DNA from: Bretschneidera sinensis
Taxonomy: Eukaryota > Streptophyta > Magnoliopsida > Brassicales > Akaniaceae
NCBI GenBank assembly: GCA_023935145.1
Contig: CM043697.1
Coordinates: forward strand, 48,465,001 to 48,529,000
DNA length: 64,000 nucleotides
Direction of reading: 5' to 3'
Every line of letters starts with the position of its first letter. The first letter of the stretch is position 1. The translations under genes and the position numbers were made by a program. Under the pieces are notes generated by a model, which made no database searches, was not told where the DNA came from, and saw only the letters and a program-made list of their open reading frames with translations. Shown piece after piece: positions 21,126-33,782 of this stretch.

Positions 21126-23685
21126 TGTAGAGCTCGATACTTAATTTTAAATATTTTAATCACAAAAATCCTTGTTGATTTGTTTTAATGCGTTTGTTCA
21201 GTTTTTATTTTTTATTTTTATTAATTAATGCTTAGACTTATGGAACTTAAGAATATGTAATTAAATTAGAATTGGTAGTAAAAATCAAATCTTTGGGGGA
21301 AATTTCAAGTTTTAAAGAGCTTTGGGCTAGTTAATGGGGGAAAAGGAAGAGCTTTTCAAGGTAAAAACTTGGGTTCCTTTTTTCTAATTCAAGTATATTT
21401 AATTAAACTAAAGATTTGTGAACTTGGAGTTTGAATTTAAAGACTTTCTTTGAGAAAAAGTTTGAAGAAAAAAGGGTTGTTTGAAAAAAATGGTGTTTTA
21501 AGCCAAAGTTGTGATTTTGAGTTTAGGATGCAAATTTTGGGTGTGGGTAACATTTATTTTTGTTAATATAATAATTAAATACTTTTAAATTTGATGATTT
21601 GGAAATATCTTTTGAAATTAAGAAGAAAATTGGGGAAAGATGAATTTTCGGAGTTATTTTTGTTGAAATCAAGTGACCCAGTTGACTGGGTCGGGAGACC
21701 AGTCGATTGGATGAGGTTTTTATGCTGTTCTTAAAGGACCTAATTGACTGGGTGAAGTGGCAGAAGCTTATGGATATTTTTTTAGTCGAATGGATCAGGT
21801 ACCCAGTCAACTAGATCATGCTTATTTTTCAAAAAATGACTTTTCTCCTTAGTTTTTGAGCATGAAACCTTTCCCAAATAACTATAATATTTATATACAT
21901 TTGAAGTATGATTAAAATACCTTTAAAAAGGTTATTATTCACAAAAATTAAAGTGTTTTAGAGATTCAAAATAGATGATTTGAAAAAGGGCTTAAAGCCA
22001 ATATTTCTTTTACTTTCGGTTTTGCATGAAGTGCACTTTTGAGATTTAAAGTGTGCAAACAACCTTGACGTTGGTAGAGATTCTTTAAGTTATTTAATGT
22101 AATGAGATTAAGTGTTATTAATTTCTAGGTACTAATGGGGAAATCTTTGAGAGACAAGGACGTAGTGAGATCGTGTAGCGAGGTGAGTACGCCTTACCTT
22201 TCGTAAGCGTATTTAGAATATGTAAATTGAGTAATAAAGGATAAAGAAAAATAATGTGATCTATCTTTATGAATTCAAACCTTAGAATTTTGAAGATTAA
22301 ATATTTAGATTATGGTACGAAAATGGTAAAACTAGTAATAAGAGGAATCAGAATAGATTGGAAAAATAAAGGCTTAAAGATATGAGTCTTGAAATGATTT
22401 AATGAGGAATTGTAATTAATGTATTTGGTTGGATTCATATGAAATACGGTGTGAATGGTTGATGACTGCTTGTATGCATACCACTTCATGCATTTTGCTT
22501 TATAACCTTGTTTGACGGTATGTTATTGAGGGGCGAGTGATGGGTGAGGCCGATAGGTTCCTTCTCATAAGGGGTATAAGGGTACCAAATGGATATTGGA
22601 TAAGTAAGACCCGACTCGGATCAAGGGAGGTTCCGAATATTTGATATGATGATTAGACGTATCGATACATGGGGAGACATCCCTGTGATGATGATACTAG
22701 CCCAGTGAGGGGCGATGATTTGTTTGGGCATTGCATCATTTAGAATTGCATTGCACTTCATGGAAATACTGAGATGAATGGCCCATGAGGGGCGTATAAT
22801 ATGAATGGACCATGGAGGGCGTGTGATATGATTGTCTCATGAGAAGCATGTGATATTATTGACTCATAAGAATCGTGTGATATGATTAGCTCATAATAGG
22901 CGTGTGTTATGATTGGCTCATGAGAGGCATGTGATATGATTGGCCCATATGGGGATGTGATGATGTGATATGTTTGGCCCATAAAAGGGCATGATTGTGA
23001 TTTTGGGAATGTAAGAGTTTTAATATGAAAATCTTCTTTGTTTGCTTTGGAATTGTATTATATAATTGTACTAAGCGTTGGTCATAGTTTGTGAATTAAG
23101 AAAATTTGTGAACCCTAGCATAAATGGATTTATGATTATATAAGAAATAAAGAAAATTACTTGGAGAAAATTTAAAGGATTTAATTGGAGGATAATTAAG
23201 AAAAATATCACTTGCACCTAGAGGCCATAATAAATGTTGTGCTATAATTTGATAAAAAGACAATTCCTCCAATCCAATTACTTTTTATAAGGTATGTCTC
23301 ACTCAGCTTTTTAACTCATCCTTTTATTGTGGCTAACCTTCCAGGTATTATTGGAGACTTGCAAGTCAAGTTGAAGAAGCCAACTTAAGGATTTTGTTAG
23401 CCGCATCCTCACTTTTGAGAGTTTTTGTTAGGACTTTAAGTTTGGATTGGGATTAGTCAGTGTAAATGGACATTTGTAGTGGGGGAGTTTTTCTGTTATT
23501 TGTGTCTAGTTAAATTTGTTGCATTGTAAAGATTGTTAGTGACAAAATTGAAATTGTATGATTTGAATTGTTTTGATTGAACACTTGTATTCTTGGTGAG
23601 TTATGTATGATTACATGTGGGTCGGGGTGCTCGGGACTAAAGATAACGATACCTTCTCGGCTAAGGCCCACCCAAGGATAGGACA
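21126..23685 (+). repeat. 3' LTR of element X, near-complete (2560 bp)
   Basis: Starts TGTAGAGCTCGATAC and ends CCCAAGGATAGGACA, followed by CATTG. Compared with the 5' copy it lacks about 215 bp holding the TATA box and purine leader. It contains the CAGTCGACTGG-type cluster (about 21670-21815), a 27-bp minisatellite, and an end region also absent from the truncated 5' copy. Confidence 0.75.
22768..22995 (+). repeat. 27-bp minisatellite in X LTR
   Basis: About eight units of a 27-bp sequence of type ATGATTGGCTCATGAGAGGC + ATGTGAT. Because 27 is a multiple of three, the minus strand encodes a 9-residue repeat (consensus like IISHASHEP). The first three units are also present in the 5' LTR up to its breakpoint. 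Confidence 0.85.
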
Positions 23686-25165
23686 CATTGATCTCTCCAT
23701 TTGTTTTTAAGTATATCGTTGCCCAACCTGAGTTCCTCTCCAGTTATATTTAAAAAACTTGAAAATAAATATAAAAATGTAAATGGAGAACTAAGCTCTA
23801 GTCGAAAATAATTTATGAGAAAACCCAATAAATATGCTTTTCCTTTAACTATTTTCTCGTAAATCACAAATTGACCAAATTTCATCTCCAATTGGTTTAA
23901 TCTACCAATATAAGGTAATCCAATTGATACTATTTATATTCAGGATCCTAAAATACTAAAATCATCAATCCTATTATTCCTTTAAAAGGAAAAACATTTC
24001 CAAATAACATTATCACTCAAAAGGAATGTCACAATCAAATTATGTCTCGCATGATAAAATTATTTGTTTTTAGTTCTCTCTCTTTCTTTCCATTTTTTTT
24101 TCCTTTTGAGTCTCTTTTTAAATGTTGATAGGGGTTTTAAGAATGTTTCTTGCTTGTTTTATTAAGTAAGGCAAAGAATATGATGGGTGTAACTATCAAG
24201 GATATTCCATTCTCTACGCCAATATGTATTTACTTTAAATTTTTCTTATTTAGATTTTATGATCTATATTATGTTATATACATTACTACTATGTGTTATA
24301 GTATAAACAATATAGCTTGTATAAACGTATGCATAGTTTAAATTGGTGAGAAGATCTTAAAATTGCAAATCAATTTTATATTTTAAATTAAAATTTAAGT
24401 TTTTTAATTATCTCACTATAACCTTAAAATTTTAGGTTTAGTCTCAATTTACACCACGCATTTTCATTTGCATCAATTTAACATCACACTTTTAAGTAAT
24501 CTCCAATAGACCCATTCTCACTTGAAAATACATTGAAAAATAAAAAATAAGCACATGTGTGGTATGCTTGTATGCCACATACGACACCAAATGACCATTA
24601 ATTTGTGTCGAAAATAAAATATTAATTTATTTTTTTAATCATGTTTAAATGGAGGGATATACTTAAAATAGGCATATCTATTATTTAAAATTTTTCAACC
24701 AGATTAGTGGTGATGTGATATCACATGGAACCATCGCATATGTCACACATTGCTTAGATTTTTAAAATCATTTTCACTTCAGAAAAGACCTCAGGGATAC
24801 TATTAAAACTTTTAACCTAATTGTCATTTAATTACATGTTATTAAAAGTATAGATTATAGCTTAGAGTAAGAAAAACAAAGTGCAACGAAGTACATATGC
24901 TATAGGATTAGTAGTTAGCTATATAACAGTCGACACATTTAGTATGACAAGTTCAATTTTTCATATTTTTATTAGCGAAAAGCCCATTTTAATTTTGCTT
25001 ATTGTTCTTCGACTTCAGCAATTTCTATCACCTAATGCGCTCAACTATAGGTGCCAAGGTATCATCTAGAGATTGTATTGTATTGTATTTATTTATTTTA
25101 GAGATGATATTTTATATGTAAAATTTTGAAATCTAATTGTCAATTCATCATGGTGATGCAATGGA
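23686..25165. repeat. Low-copy block P1 (duplicated at 28896-30444)
   Basis: AT-rich host-type DNA that aligns over nearly its whole length, with moderate divergence, to 28896-30444. Shared landmarks include CATTGATCTCTCCATTTG, GGAGAACTAAGCTCTAG, the TTTTGAGTC region and TGATGCAA near the end. There are no retrotransposon domains, and the short open frames inside are not conserved between the two copies. This could be segmental duplication or an uncharacterised repeat family. Confidence 0.65.
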
Positions 25166-25914
25166 AGCATTCTGGGGCAAAAGCCTATTGGTCCCAAAAT
25201 TGAAACCTGGAACTAGTACTAAAATAAGAAATAATAATATTAATTCAAATAAAATTATAAAAATGATTATCACAAATGGGAAATCAATTATAAATCAAGC
25301 AAGAAGAACATAATATCAAGGAAAAAAAAACAAACAGATACGATCAAGAAAGATCTGCAAAATAAAAGACAAAAAAAAAATCAAATTTGAAATTGACTTA
25401 GACCAGATGTTCAAGCCAAATCTGGATAGAAGCTAGCACGACTACTGATCTAAAGACTGTTGTGGCTGCGGATCTATATCGTGATTGTTGAATTCTCGGT
25501 CCGCACCTCGTATTTGGAAAACATTACAATCGTTGTACTAGCGGCCAGCACATGTATTTTGCGGCTACCTTGACTGCGGATCAGGAAGCTGTTACGGTTA
25601 ATACACCAACGGTAAGTGGAGTCTCAAATCTGTGAGATAAAACATGAGCATAATAGGTTTTTTTTCTAACAATTTTTAAAAAATAAGAAGATAAGTGAAA
25701 CCATCCCCATCGTCAGAGAGATAAATATAATATTTCTTATTTTTTAAATAATATACAAAAACTTGAGTATTTTTTTTCTTCTTTTTGACTTACTGCCCGA
25801 GGGAAAACTATGAGAATAATAAGAAAAACATGTAACTGTGGTTAATTTCATAACAATGTTTAATGAATCATTGAAGATTTAATTTCATGCACTAATTGAC
25901 GGTTAGTTAGTGAC
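25166..25914. other. Intergenic DNA with a small GC-richer islet
   Basis: Mostly AT-rich. About 25400-25625 is visibly less AT-rich, with repeated TGCGGATC words and a splice-donor-like ACGGTAAGTGG at about 25609. I could not identify a protein in any frame. The final bases (about 25880-25914) are duplicated near 28716-28755. Confidence 0.35.
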
Positions 25915-28147
25915 TGTAACGACCCATCCCAGGTTGATCACCCTCGAGACAGTGTCGTACGTTTTGAAATCCCAGCACTATACATATATGCAGCAATATA
26001 AAGACATACATCGACTGAAAATATATATACATCAATCATCAACCCTCAAAGGGAGTTACATTATTAATATCTCATCTGAAACAATATGTACAACATATTA
26101 TGCATGAATATCTACAAAAAATATTCTTCCATTAATCTGATGATGTGAACCACGAGACTTACAGATAATATATCAGTCTAAATCTCAGCTTTCAAATCTA
26201 TCTGTCCTGCCAGCTACCTGAAATTATTTAACAATGAGGAGTGAGCTTCACAAGCTCAGTGAATTAAATTTACTAGAAGTACTCGATTTGTATACTTCTA
26301 GTTATAGTCATTCATTGTGAAATTAACATAGTTAATCATCAATCTCTTCTCATATTCTAATTCAATCATTTATCAATTTCTCTCAATAAATAAATTATCA
26401 GGCTATCCTCTTTTAATACTTATATCTCATATATTTTATCAATTTAATATTTTCAATTTAATATCATCATAAAGTTCTTTTCATACAAACAATCACTAAT
26501 ATAATTCTTTATTATGTCATCATTTCTATTTATATATCATAAAAATTTCTCATTATGAGATTTATCCATCTATCAATCATTTAATAATCAAAGCCGAATC
26601 TTTAGCATCGCAGACATTAATAATAAATATTTAAAACAAATATAATACGTGAATTTAAATTATCTTTCTTTCTTTATCATAAGATCATTTCATATTATCA
26701 TTTGTAAATATCTTCCCACATATTGACATGTTTTAACCAGACCAACTACTTTCTTGCTCTTCTCAGTCAGACCAGCTGCCTTCCTAGTCTTCCCTTTTAT
26801 GCATATGAGCAATAACATGCAAGCAAGCATACATCAAAGCATTTAATTCCACTATTTATCTCTTTCTCAAAATTATTTTTTTATTGTATTTATTAAACTA
26901 TCTCCTTATATATCATATCAATTTTTCAATCATATTTTCAAAAATTTCAAATAACTTCTCAGCATATTTTTCATCAATCCATTATTTTTAAAATATAAAT
27001 TCTTATATAATTAATATTCAACATACTATTTAATCCATAATCAATAAATCAATCAATTATCATACATAATAGAAAATACATCATTCAATCATTATAATTC
27101 AACAATTTATTCAAATATCATAAATTCATATTTTTATTGGTCTCAGTTACTAAAAGTAAATCTAACTCACCACGTAGCACTTAAAGCTACTCGTGGATCA
27201 CCTCCTTGCCTTTTCTACTCTTTTAAGAAATTTCTTGATATTGCTGATCACCAACACCTAATCATAAACTTTTTATAAATCTTATTATTTTATAACTTAA
27301 TTCAAACAATATAATTATTTAGTTATGATTCTTATTGAAAATTTACCTCAAATATGAGGAAATCTTGCTATTGTAATTAGATGAGTGTAACTAACTCAAA
27401 TATTGAAGAAATTTTCTTTATAAATTTTTGCTAAGAAATTTAAATTGAAGAAAGAAAGAAACCAAACAGGATTTGGTAGGAAAACAAACCTCTAAAGCTT
27501 AAAGACTTATAAGCCGTCTTTCTTTTTTTTTCCTTCATCGTTTAATTGTTCATATTTTTTTCCTTCACAACTTCTCCAGAGACTTATATTTTATTTATTT
27601 ATTATTATTATTTTCGTTACTTCACTGGTGACTAAATTTTTATTTTTTAAATTTTTTTTCTCGTCGATTCACCGCTGCACGTGAAGTCAACGATTTTTTT
27701 TAAAATTACAATTTACATATTTGCCATTGGTTATGTACAATTCTACCATCATTTAAAATTTATTGTTTTTCCATTACATAAGTACTATTTTACCATTACA
27801 TAATTATAGTTTTACTATTTACCCTTTAAAAATCATTTGTAATCTTTTCTTCCTTCCAAAAATTTTATAAAAATTATAGAGAAATATAAAAAATTTATAT
27901 TTTCTTCCATTTTTTAATTATTTTCCTCAACTTTAGTCAATATTTTTCTTCAAAATTCTTTCATTTCAACTTCAAATTCAAAAAATTTTCAGTACTTTCT
28001 TCTTCAAAATTTCTAACTCTTTTCAACAAAATTTTAAATATTATCTTCCCAATCAATACTAAATCTTTCATCAATGGATTATTTAATTCAATATAAATAT
28101 ATGTAAAATTAGTTCTTTACCCTTATTTTATGAACATGAGTACTACA
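25915..28147 (-). mobile_element. T4: solo LTR of family T
   Basis: A single minus-strand LTR bounded by perfect 5-bp duplications GTGAC (25910-25914 and 28148-28152). Its ends are TGTAACGACCCATCC on the left and, read on the minus strand, TGTAGTACTCATGTTC on the right, both matching family-T LTR termini. No internal sequence follows, so it arose by LTR-LTR recombination. Only about two units of the 42-bp array are present (26735-26800). The U3 part (27490-28147) has diverged from T3 and T5. Confidence 0.9.
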
Positions 28148-28152
28148 GTGAC

Positions 28153-28895
28153 ATGTACTCTTCAGTCACTTCCAAAGAAAATACAAAATAGAATCAAGAC
28201 TTGGTCTATAAATCAATTGAAAACTGAAAGAAAAATTATTTAAGTTAGCTAAATCAATTTTCATGACAAAAAGAAAATAAAATGATAGTTATCTATGTGA
28301 TAAAGTTTAGAGTTGAATTATCCAATGTTAGTTATATCCATCACATACATATGAAATTTATCAAAACAAGAAACAATTTTAAAAAAATCATCAACATTGA
28401 AAAAAGAGACTCAAAAGGAAAAAGAAAAACTAAAAAAATATAATTTTATCATGCCAAACAAATTGTGATGGTGCATTCCTTATGAGTAATAATGTTAATA
28501 GGAAATATGTGATTGTATTTTAGGGGATAACAGGGGTGATGATGTTAAGATTCTATATATAATAGTTTTAATTTAGTTGCTTCTTATATGGATAGATTAC
28601 TATTAAAGACCATGTTGATATCGTATCATAAATGTTCAACGCATAAGGGTCACGCAAAGCACTATATATAGTGATTCACATAGTACAAAGTTTACACACA
28701 AAAAATAAATATCGTTGAAGTTTTAATTTCACACACTAATGGGAGTCGGTTAGTGATTTCTACTCTTAAGTTAATCAATACATGGAATATAAATCACCTA
28801 AAAACTAAAATAAAAATTATTTAAGTTAGTTAAATTAATTTTCATAACAAAGAGAAACACAAAACGACCTAATGAAGAAACAAAAAACCAAAAGA
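28153..28895. repeat. Patchwork of direct and inverted low-copy duplicates
   Basis: 28190-28270 and 28780-28860 are direct copies of each other (AATTATTTAAGTTAG core). 28290-28490 is an inverted copy of part of block P2 (about 29340-29540, TTTTGAGTC and CATGATAAAATTA landmarks). 28656-28700 is an inverted copy of about 29127-29190 (CACTATATATAGTGATT). No coding sequence was seen. Confidence 0.6.
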
Positions 28896-30444
28896 GATGG
28901 AAAGGGCACATTGATCTCTCCATTTGTTTTTAAGTATATAGCTCGCCGACCTGAGTTCATCTTTAATTATATTTAAAAAGCTTGGAAATACATATAAAAT
29001 TATAGATGGAGAACTAAGCTCTAGTCAAAAATAGTTTACGCAAAAACCAAAGAAAAATAATATTTTAACTATTATCTTGTAAATCACAAATTGACCAAAT
29101 TTCATCTCCAATTGGTATAGTTTTTTCTTATTTTGTACTATGAAAATCACTATGTATAGTGTTTAGTCGAGCACTTTGCTGAATATTTACAATGAAATAA
29201 TAACTTGACTTTTGTAATCTACCAATATAAGGTAATCCACTCAATATTATTTCTGTACAGGATACTAAAATCATAAAATCATCACTCCTTTTATTCCCTT
29301 AATTAAAAGCAATAACATTTTCCATTAACGATATCACTCAAAAGGAACATCATAATCAAATTGTCTCGCATGTTAAAATTACTTTTTTTTTTACCACATA
29401 CTATTTTTTTTTTTTCGTTTTGAGTCACTTTTTAAATGTTGATAAGGGTTTTAAGAATGTTTCTTGTTTTTTTTTATTAAGTAAGACAAAGAATGTGATG
29501 GATATAACTATCATTGGATATGCCAATTCTTGACACTCTTATGTATTTCCATTAAATTTTTTCTTATTTAGATTTTATTAACAATTTTGTGTTAAATACA
29601 TTACTACTATGTGTATAGTTAAAAGAATATTGCTTGTATAAGTGCATGCACACTTTAAATTGGTGAAAAGATCTCAAAATTGTAAATCAATTCTACATTT
29701 TAAATTAAAATTTAAGTTTTTAATTATTTGATTATAACTTTAAATTTTAGGTTTAGTCTCAATTTACACCATGCATTTTTATTTGTATCAATTTAACATC
29801 ACACTTTTAAATAATATCGAGTAGACCATTCTCACTTGAAAATTCATTGAAAAATAAAAAATAAGCACATGCGTGGCATGTAGGTATGTCGCATACAACA
29901 CCACATGACCATTAATTTGTGTAGAAATAAAAATATTATCATATTTCTTAATCATGTTTTGGCAGGATATAATTAAAAGACATTTATTAATTAAAATTTT
30001 CCAAACAGATTAATGGTAACAAGATATCACCTGCGACAATCGTACATGTCACACATGTATTCTGATTTTAAAAATCATTTTCACTTTAGAAAAGACTTGG
30101 GGGATAGTTTTAAAACTTTTAACCTAATTGTCAGTTTGTTAAATGCCCTAAAAAGTATAGCTTGTAGTTTAGAGTAAGAAAAACATAGTGCAACAAAGTA
30201 CATATGTTATAGGAGCCGTAGTTGTCTATAACTGTTGACACATTTAATACGACAAGTTCAATTTTTCATATTTTGCTTATTGTTCTTCTAATAGAACATT
30301 TATTTCCATCACCTAATGTGCTGATATGTCCCATCCAGAGATGGTATTTATTTTATTTAATTATTTTAAAGATTATATTTTATATATAAATTTTGAAATC
30401 CAATTATGAACTCATAATTCTGATGCAACAAAAGCATGATGGGT
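28896..30444. repeat. Low-copy block P2 (partner of 23686-25165)
   Basis: Collinear with P1, with small indels; it has an insertion of about 90 bp at 29120-29215 relative to P1. It ends where T5 begins, at TGATGCAACAAAAGCATGATGGGT, so T5 inserted into this block. No gene recognised. Confidence 0.65.
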
Positions 30445-31815
30445 TGTAATACCCATGTTCTTAAAGTAAGGATAAAGAAATAATTTGATAGATATTATAT
30501 AAAAGATTTACTATAAAAAAAAAGGGACACACCTTGACGCTAAGCGTCGATGTGTTATAAAGAAGAAAAACATGTTGTGTGATTACAAAGGAAAAAAAAG
30601 AGGAGGGACAAACACCTGGAAGTCCAGGTGTAGCCCTCAGTGCATGCACCTTGCATGTAAGACGGTGCAAAATGGGGGAGGGGGGCTGATTTAATGTAAA
30701 AACATTTTCTTTTTTGTTATCTTCCTACCAAATCCTGTTTGGTTTCCTTCTTTCTTCAAGTCAAATTTCTTAGCAAAAAGTTATAAAGAAAATTTCTCTA
30801 ATATTAGTGATAGTATAGTCAATCAATTACAATAGCAAGACTTCATCATATTCGAGGTAAATTTTCAATAGGACTCATAACAATTAAATTATGAAATAGT
30901 AAGAGCAATTGGGTGAAATTACTGAAAGTAACAAGAAAGGCAAGGAGGTGATCCACGGGTAGCTTTAAGTGCTACATGGTGAGTTAGCTTTACTTTTAGT
31001 AAACGAAACCAATAAAAATATGAATTTATGATATCTGAATAAATGAGTGAATTATAATGATTTAATGATACAATTTCTGTTATATGTGGAAATTGATTGA
31101 TTTATTGATTAAGAATTTAATAGTATGTTGAATATCAATTATATAGGAATTTATATTTTAAAAATGATGGATTAATGAAAAATATGCTGAGAAGTTATAT
31201 GAAATTTTTGAAAATATGATTGAAAAATTGATATGAAATTTGATGAGACAATCTAATAAATATGATAAAAATAATAATTTTAAGAAAGAGCTAGATAGTT
31301 GAATTAAATGCTTTCATTTATGCTTGCTTGCATGTTATTGCTCATATGCATAAAAGAAAATACCAGGAAGGCAGCTAGTGTAGCTGAGAAGACCAAGAAG
31401 GCATCTAGTTTGACCAAAAAAAAAAAAGATCAGGAAGGCAGTTGGTCTAGCTGAAAAGACCAAGAGGGCAGCTGATCTAGTTGAAAACATGTCGACATGT
31501 GGGAAGACGTTCCCATATGATAATATGAAATGATTTGATGAGAAGGAAAGAAAGATAATATAAGTTCTTGCATTGCATTTGTTTTAAATATTAATTGTTG
31601 TTGATTGAGATACTAAAGTATCAATCTTGAGTATGAAATTGTTGATAGATAAATGAGTCTCACAGAGAGACAGATATGATGAGAAAGAAATATGAAAGTA
31701 TGATATGATAAAAAATTATTTGATTAATTGATTATATGTTGTGAACCTCATAACGAGGTAAATAATGATGTTGAATTGATAGTTTTAAGATAATTTAATA
31801 TATGTGAAAGAAAAT
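30445..31815 (+). repeat. T5 5' LTR lacking its 3' end
   Basis: Starts TGTAATACCCATGTTC and aligns with the T3 3' LTR until about 31812. There about 600 bp, including the R/U5 end, are missing, and the sequence jumps straight to the primer-binding site. It has perfect hairpins, for example ACACCTGGAAGTCCAGGTGT at 30612-30631, and four units of the GACCAG...CTGGTC array at 31355-31490. Confidence 0.85.
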
Positions 31816-31827
31816 TGGTATCAGAGC
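31816..31827 (+). other. T5 primer-binding site (initiator tRNA-Met)
   Basis: TGGTATCAGAGC, identical to T3, despite loss of the adjacent LTR end. Confidence 0.88.
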
Positions 31828-31916
31828 ATTAGATTTTATGATTTTGTAGGCTGCACAAAAATTTATAAAAGTGGAAGATTTAAACAAACTACATTTTAAT
31901 GCAAATTCTGAGGATA

Positions 31917-32815
31917 ACACGTTGACGTACTACAACTAGAGGTAGAGTTCTGAATCAGAGGGGACGTAGTAGACCCCCAATATTTAGAAGAGCTGAAGCG
32001 GAATGGGAAGTCGAGTCTGTGGTTCATGCAAGAGAATAGGTTGCTAGTACAGTTGGTATTAGTAGAGGTGGGAGAGAATCTAATATTAGGAGGGAAGAGT
32101 AGAGAGAAATTCTTGATCGTGCTACATAGAGTATGAATGCAACAGAAGAAAGGGTTGATAATTTACAAAAGAAATTAGAGGAACGTGGTAGAACAGAACT
32201 TAATGTGAAGAGGCAAGAAGTTTATGAGGGACAGGGTTTTTTTTACACATGAGATGCAAGGAAATTGTTTTGTGAGATTTATTAAGTTTAAACCCCAGTT
32301 TTTTAGAGGATATGTAAATCCTATTGAAGCTAAGCAGTGGATTATACATGTTGCAAAATATTTTGAAGTCTTACCAGTAATAGATAGGTAGAAAGTTACT
32401 TTTGCTTCATTTGACCTGGAAGGTGAGGCTTCTCAATGGTGGAAGGATATTCTACCTAGATTGAGTACACAAGTAGATCAACCCTTAACTTGGCATAAGT
32501 TTAAGGATGAGTTTTGTGCGAAGTATTTTCCAAATACATTTCGAGAACAATATAAGAAAGATTTTATTCATTTAAGGCAGAATACCTTATCTGTGGCTGA
32601 GTATGATAGTAGATTTATAGCCTTGTTGAGGTTTTTACTTGATTAGTAAATACGAAGGAAATAAAATGTAAGAGATTTTAAACGGGTTACATTATGAAAT
32701 TCGAACTAAACTCTCTTATATGGGTATTGGGAATTATGCTATAATGGTGGATAAGGCATTACATATTGAGAAGGGTTTGATGGAGCTTAGAGGTAGGAGG
32801 GATTGGCTGAAGAGG
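31917..32815 (+). pseudogene. T5 gag, N-terminal part
   Basis: Aligns with T3 gag. Charged arm at about 32000-32200, capsid region at 32270-32810 with the open stretch 32461-32646 (VDQPLTWHKFKDEFCAKYF, QNTLSVAEYDSRF). Several stops, two of them TAG. The frame is cut by the A1 insertion at 32816 and resumes at 40753. Confidence 0.8.
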
Positions 32816-33782
32816 TGATGAGAGCCATAAAATGCATCTTAATAGTTCTTAATCATTAGCATTTTAGGGTTCATCTAGATCTTAATTGCACTTTTAGACG
32901 TTAATAACTTTAAAGTAGTATTCTTGGATCATTAACTTATTTCGGTGCATTATCAAGTAATTTAAGTTCAAAAGAGCAGAAAAAGCCATTGTTGTTCGAA
33001 GCACAAAGACTCGAGGCACACTGAAGAAAAGACATGGTTGCGGAAGGGAAAATGAAGAGAAATCAAGTTTATAGAGTGTGCGCTGCGGCCAAGAATTATC
33101 CAAGCCTTGGCCTCCAGAAAGTGCATCAAAAGAGCAAGGAAGAAGCATCAGGTCAGGTCTAGGCCTGGATCAAGGTGAGCCTAGGCCTGGATCAAGCTGG
33201 GCCACGGCCCACAGAAAGAGAGGAAATGAGCACAATCTGAGTCGCGGCCTGACCCAATCTGAGCCTAGGCGTGACCCCGATACCCTGTCTCCGAGTTACA
33301 ACTTAATTAGGGCTTTTAATGACTTTTTAAACCCTAAAACACCCTTGGACTTTGTGATTATAAACAGACCACTTAAGGTTTGTGAAAATGAACATCTTTT
33401 TTAGAGGCTGGAGGTCGGGGAAAACTCCATTAAGCACGAGCCCCATGGCCAACTAATCTCTAAGCAAGGCGAAGGGATGAATCCCTAGGTTTAGTTGTTC
33501 TTGTTTCTAGTCTTGATTCATTGTAGTTTGGATTTATTATAATTAAACATTGTTATGATTTACTCTTTAATCTAATTAGAAGATTTCCCCTTAATCCGGT
33601 GATGGCATCTTTCTCCCCCATATAAGTCTAGTCATACTCTTCTTATGTGATGTTGTTGAGGTGTGATTGAGTTCGGTAGATTTCTCTTATAGATTTGTCC
33701 ATTACTACGGTATTGTCATTATGATATATTGTCATTTCTTGATAATCTATAAGTTAGGTCAGTGTGCTTGAAAGCAAAGAGG
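32816..33782 (+). repeat. A1 5' LTR, 3'-truncated
   Basis: Starts TGATGAGAGCCATAAAATGC. TATA-like TATAAACAGA at 33359-33368 with an AAACCCTAA telo-box at 33329. It ends at about 33782 after GAAAGCAAAGAG, where the intact LTR would continue for about 300 bp. An open frame of 108 codons at 33078-33404 is LTR sequence and is repeated on the other strand at 33900-34310. Confidence 0.85.

Larger units (their letters stand above)
1490..23685 (+). mobile_element. LTR retrotransposon X, nested into and rearranged
   Basis: Two direct LTR copies begin with nearly the same sequence (TGTAAAGCCCGATACTTAA at 1490 and TGTAGAGCTCGATACTTAA at 21126) and stay alignable for most of the first copy. The left copy is broken at about 3387; the right copy is complete to about 23685. 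CATTA precedes the left LTR and CATTG follows the right one, a possible 5-bp target duplication with one mismatch. The 3' LTR is preceded by a purine-rich tract of the form seen in chromoviruses (GGGACGAAAT). Family-T elements and a hAT-like element occupy 3388-18262. Alternatively the two LTRs could belong to separate insertions joined by recombination. Confidence 0.55.

Noticed and set aside
22758..22982. Repetitive 74-codon frame (IISHAS repeats)
   Set aside because: Antisense reading of the 27-bp minisatellite of the X LTR, whose period is a multiple of three.
24150..25069. Short host-type frames in block P1
   Set aside because: Not preserved in the partner block P2 and without any recognisable domain.
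33078..33404. Arg/Pro-rich frame seen also at 33900-34310 and 39712-40038
   Set aside because: Part of the A-family LTR and upstream of or overlapping its TATA box; recurrence is due to LTR copies, not a conserved gene.
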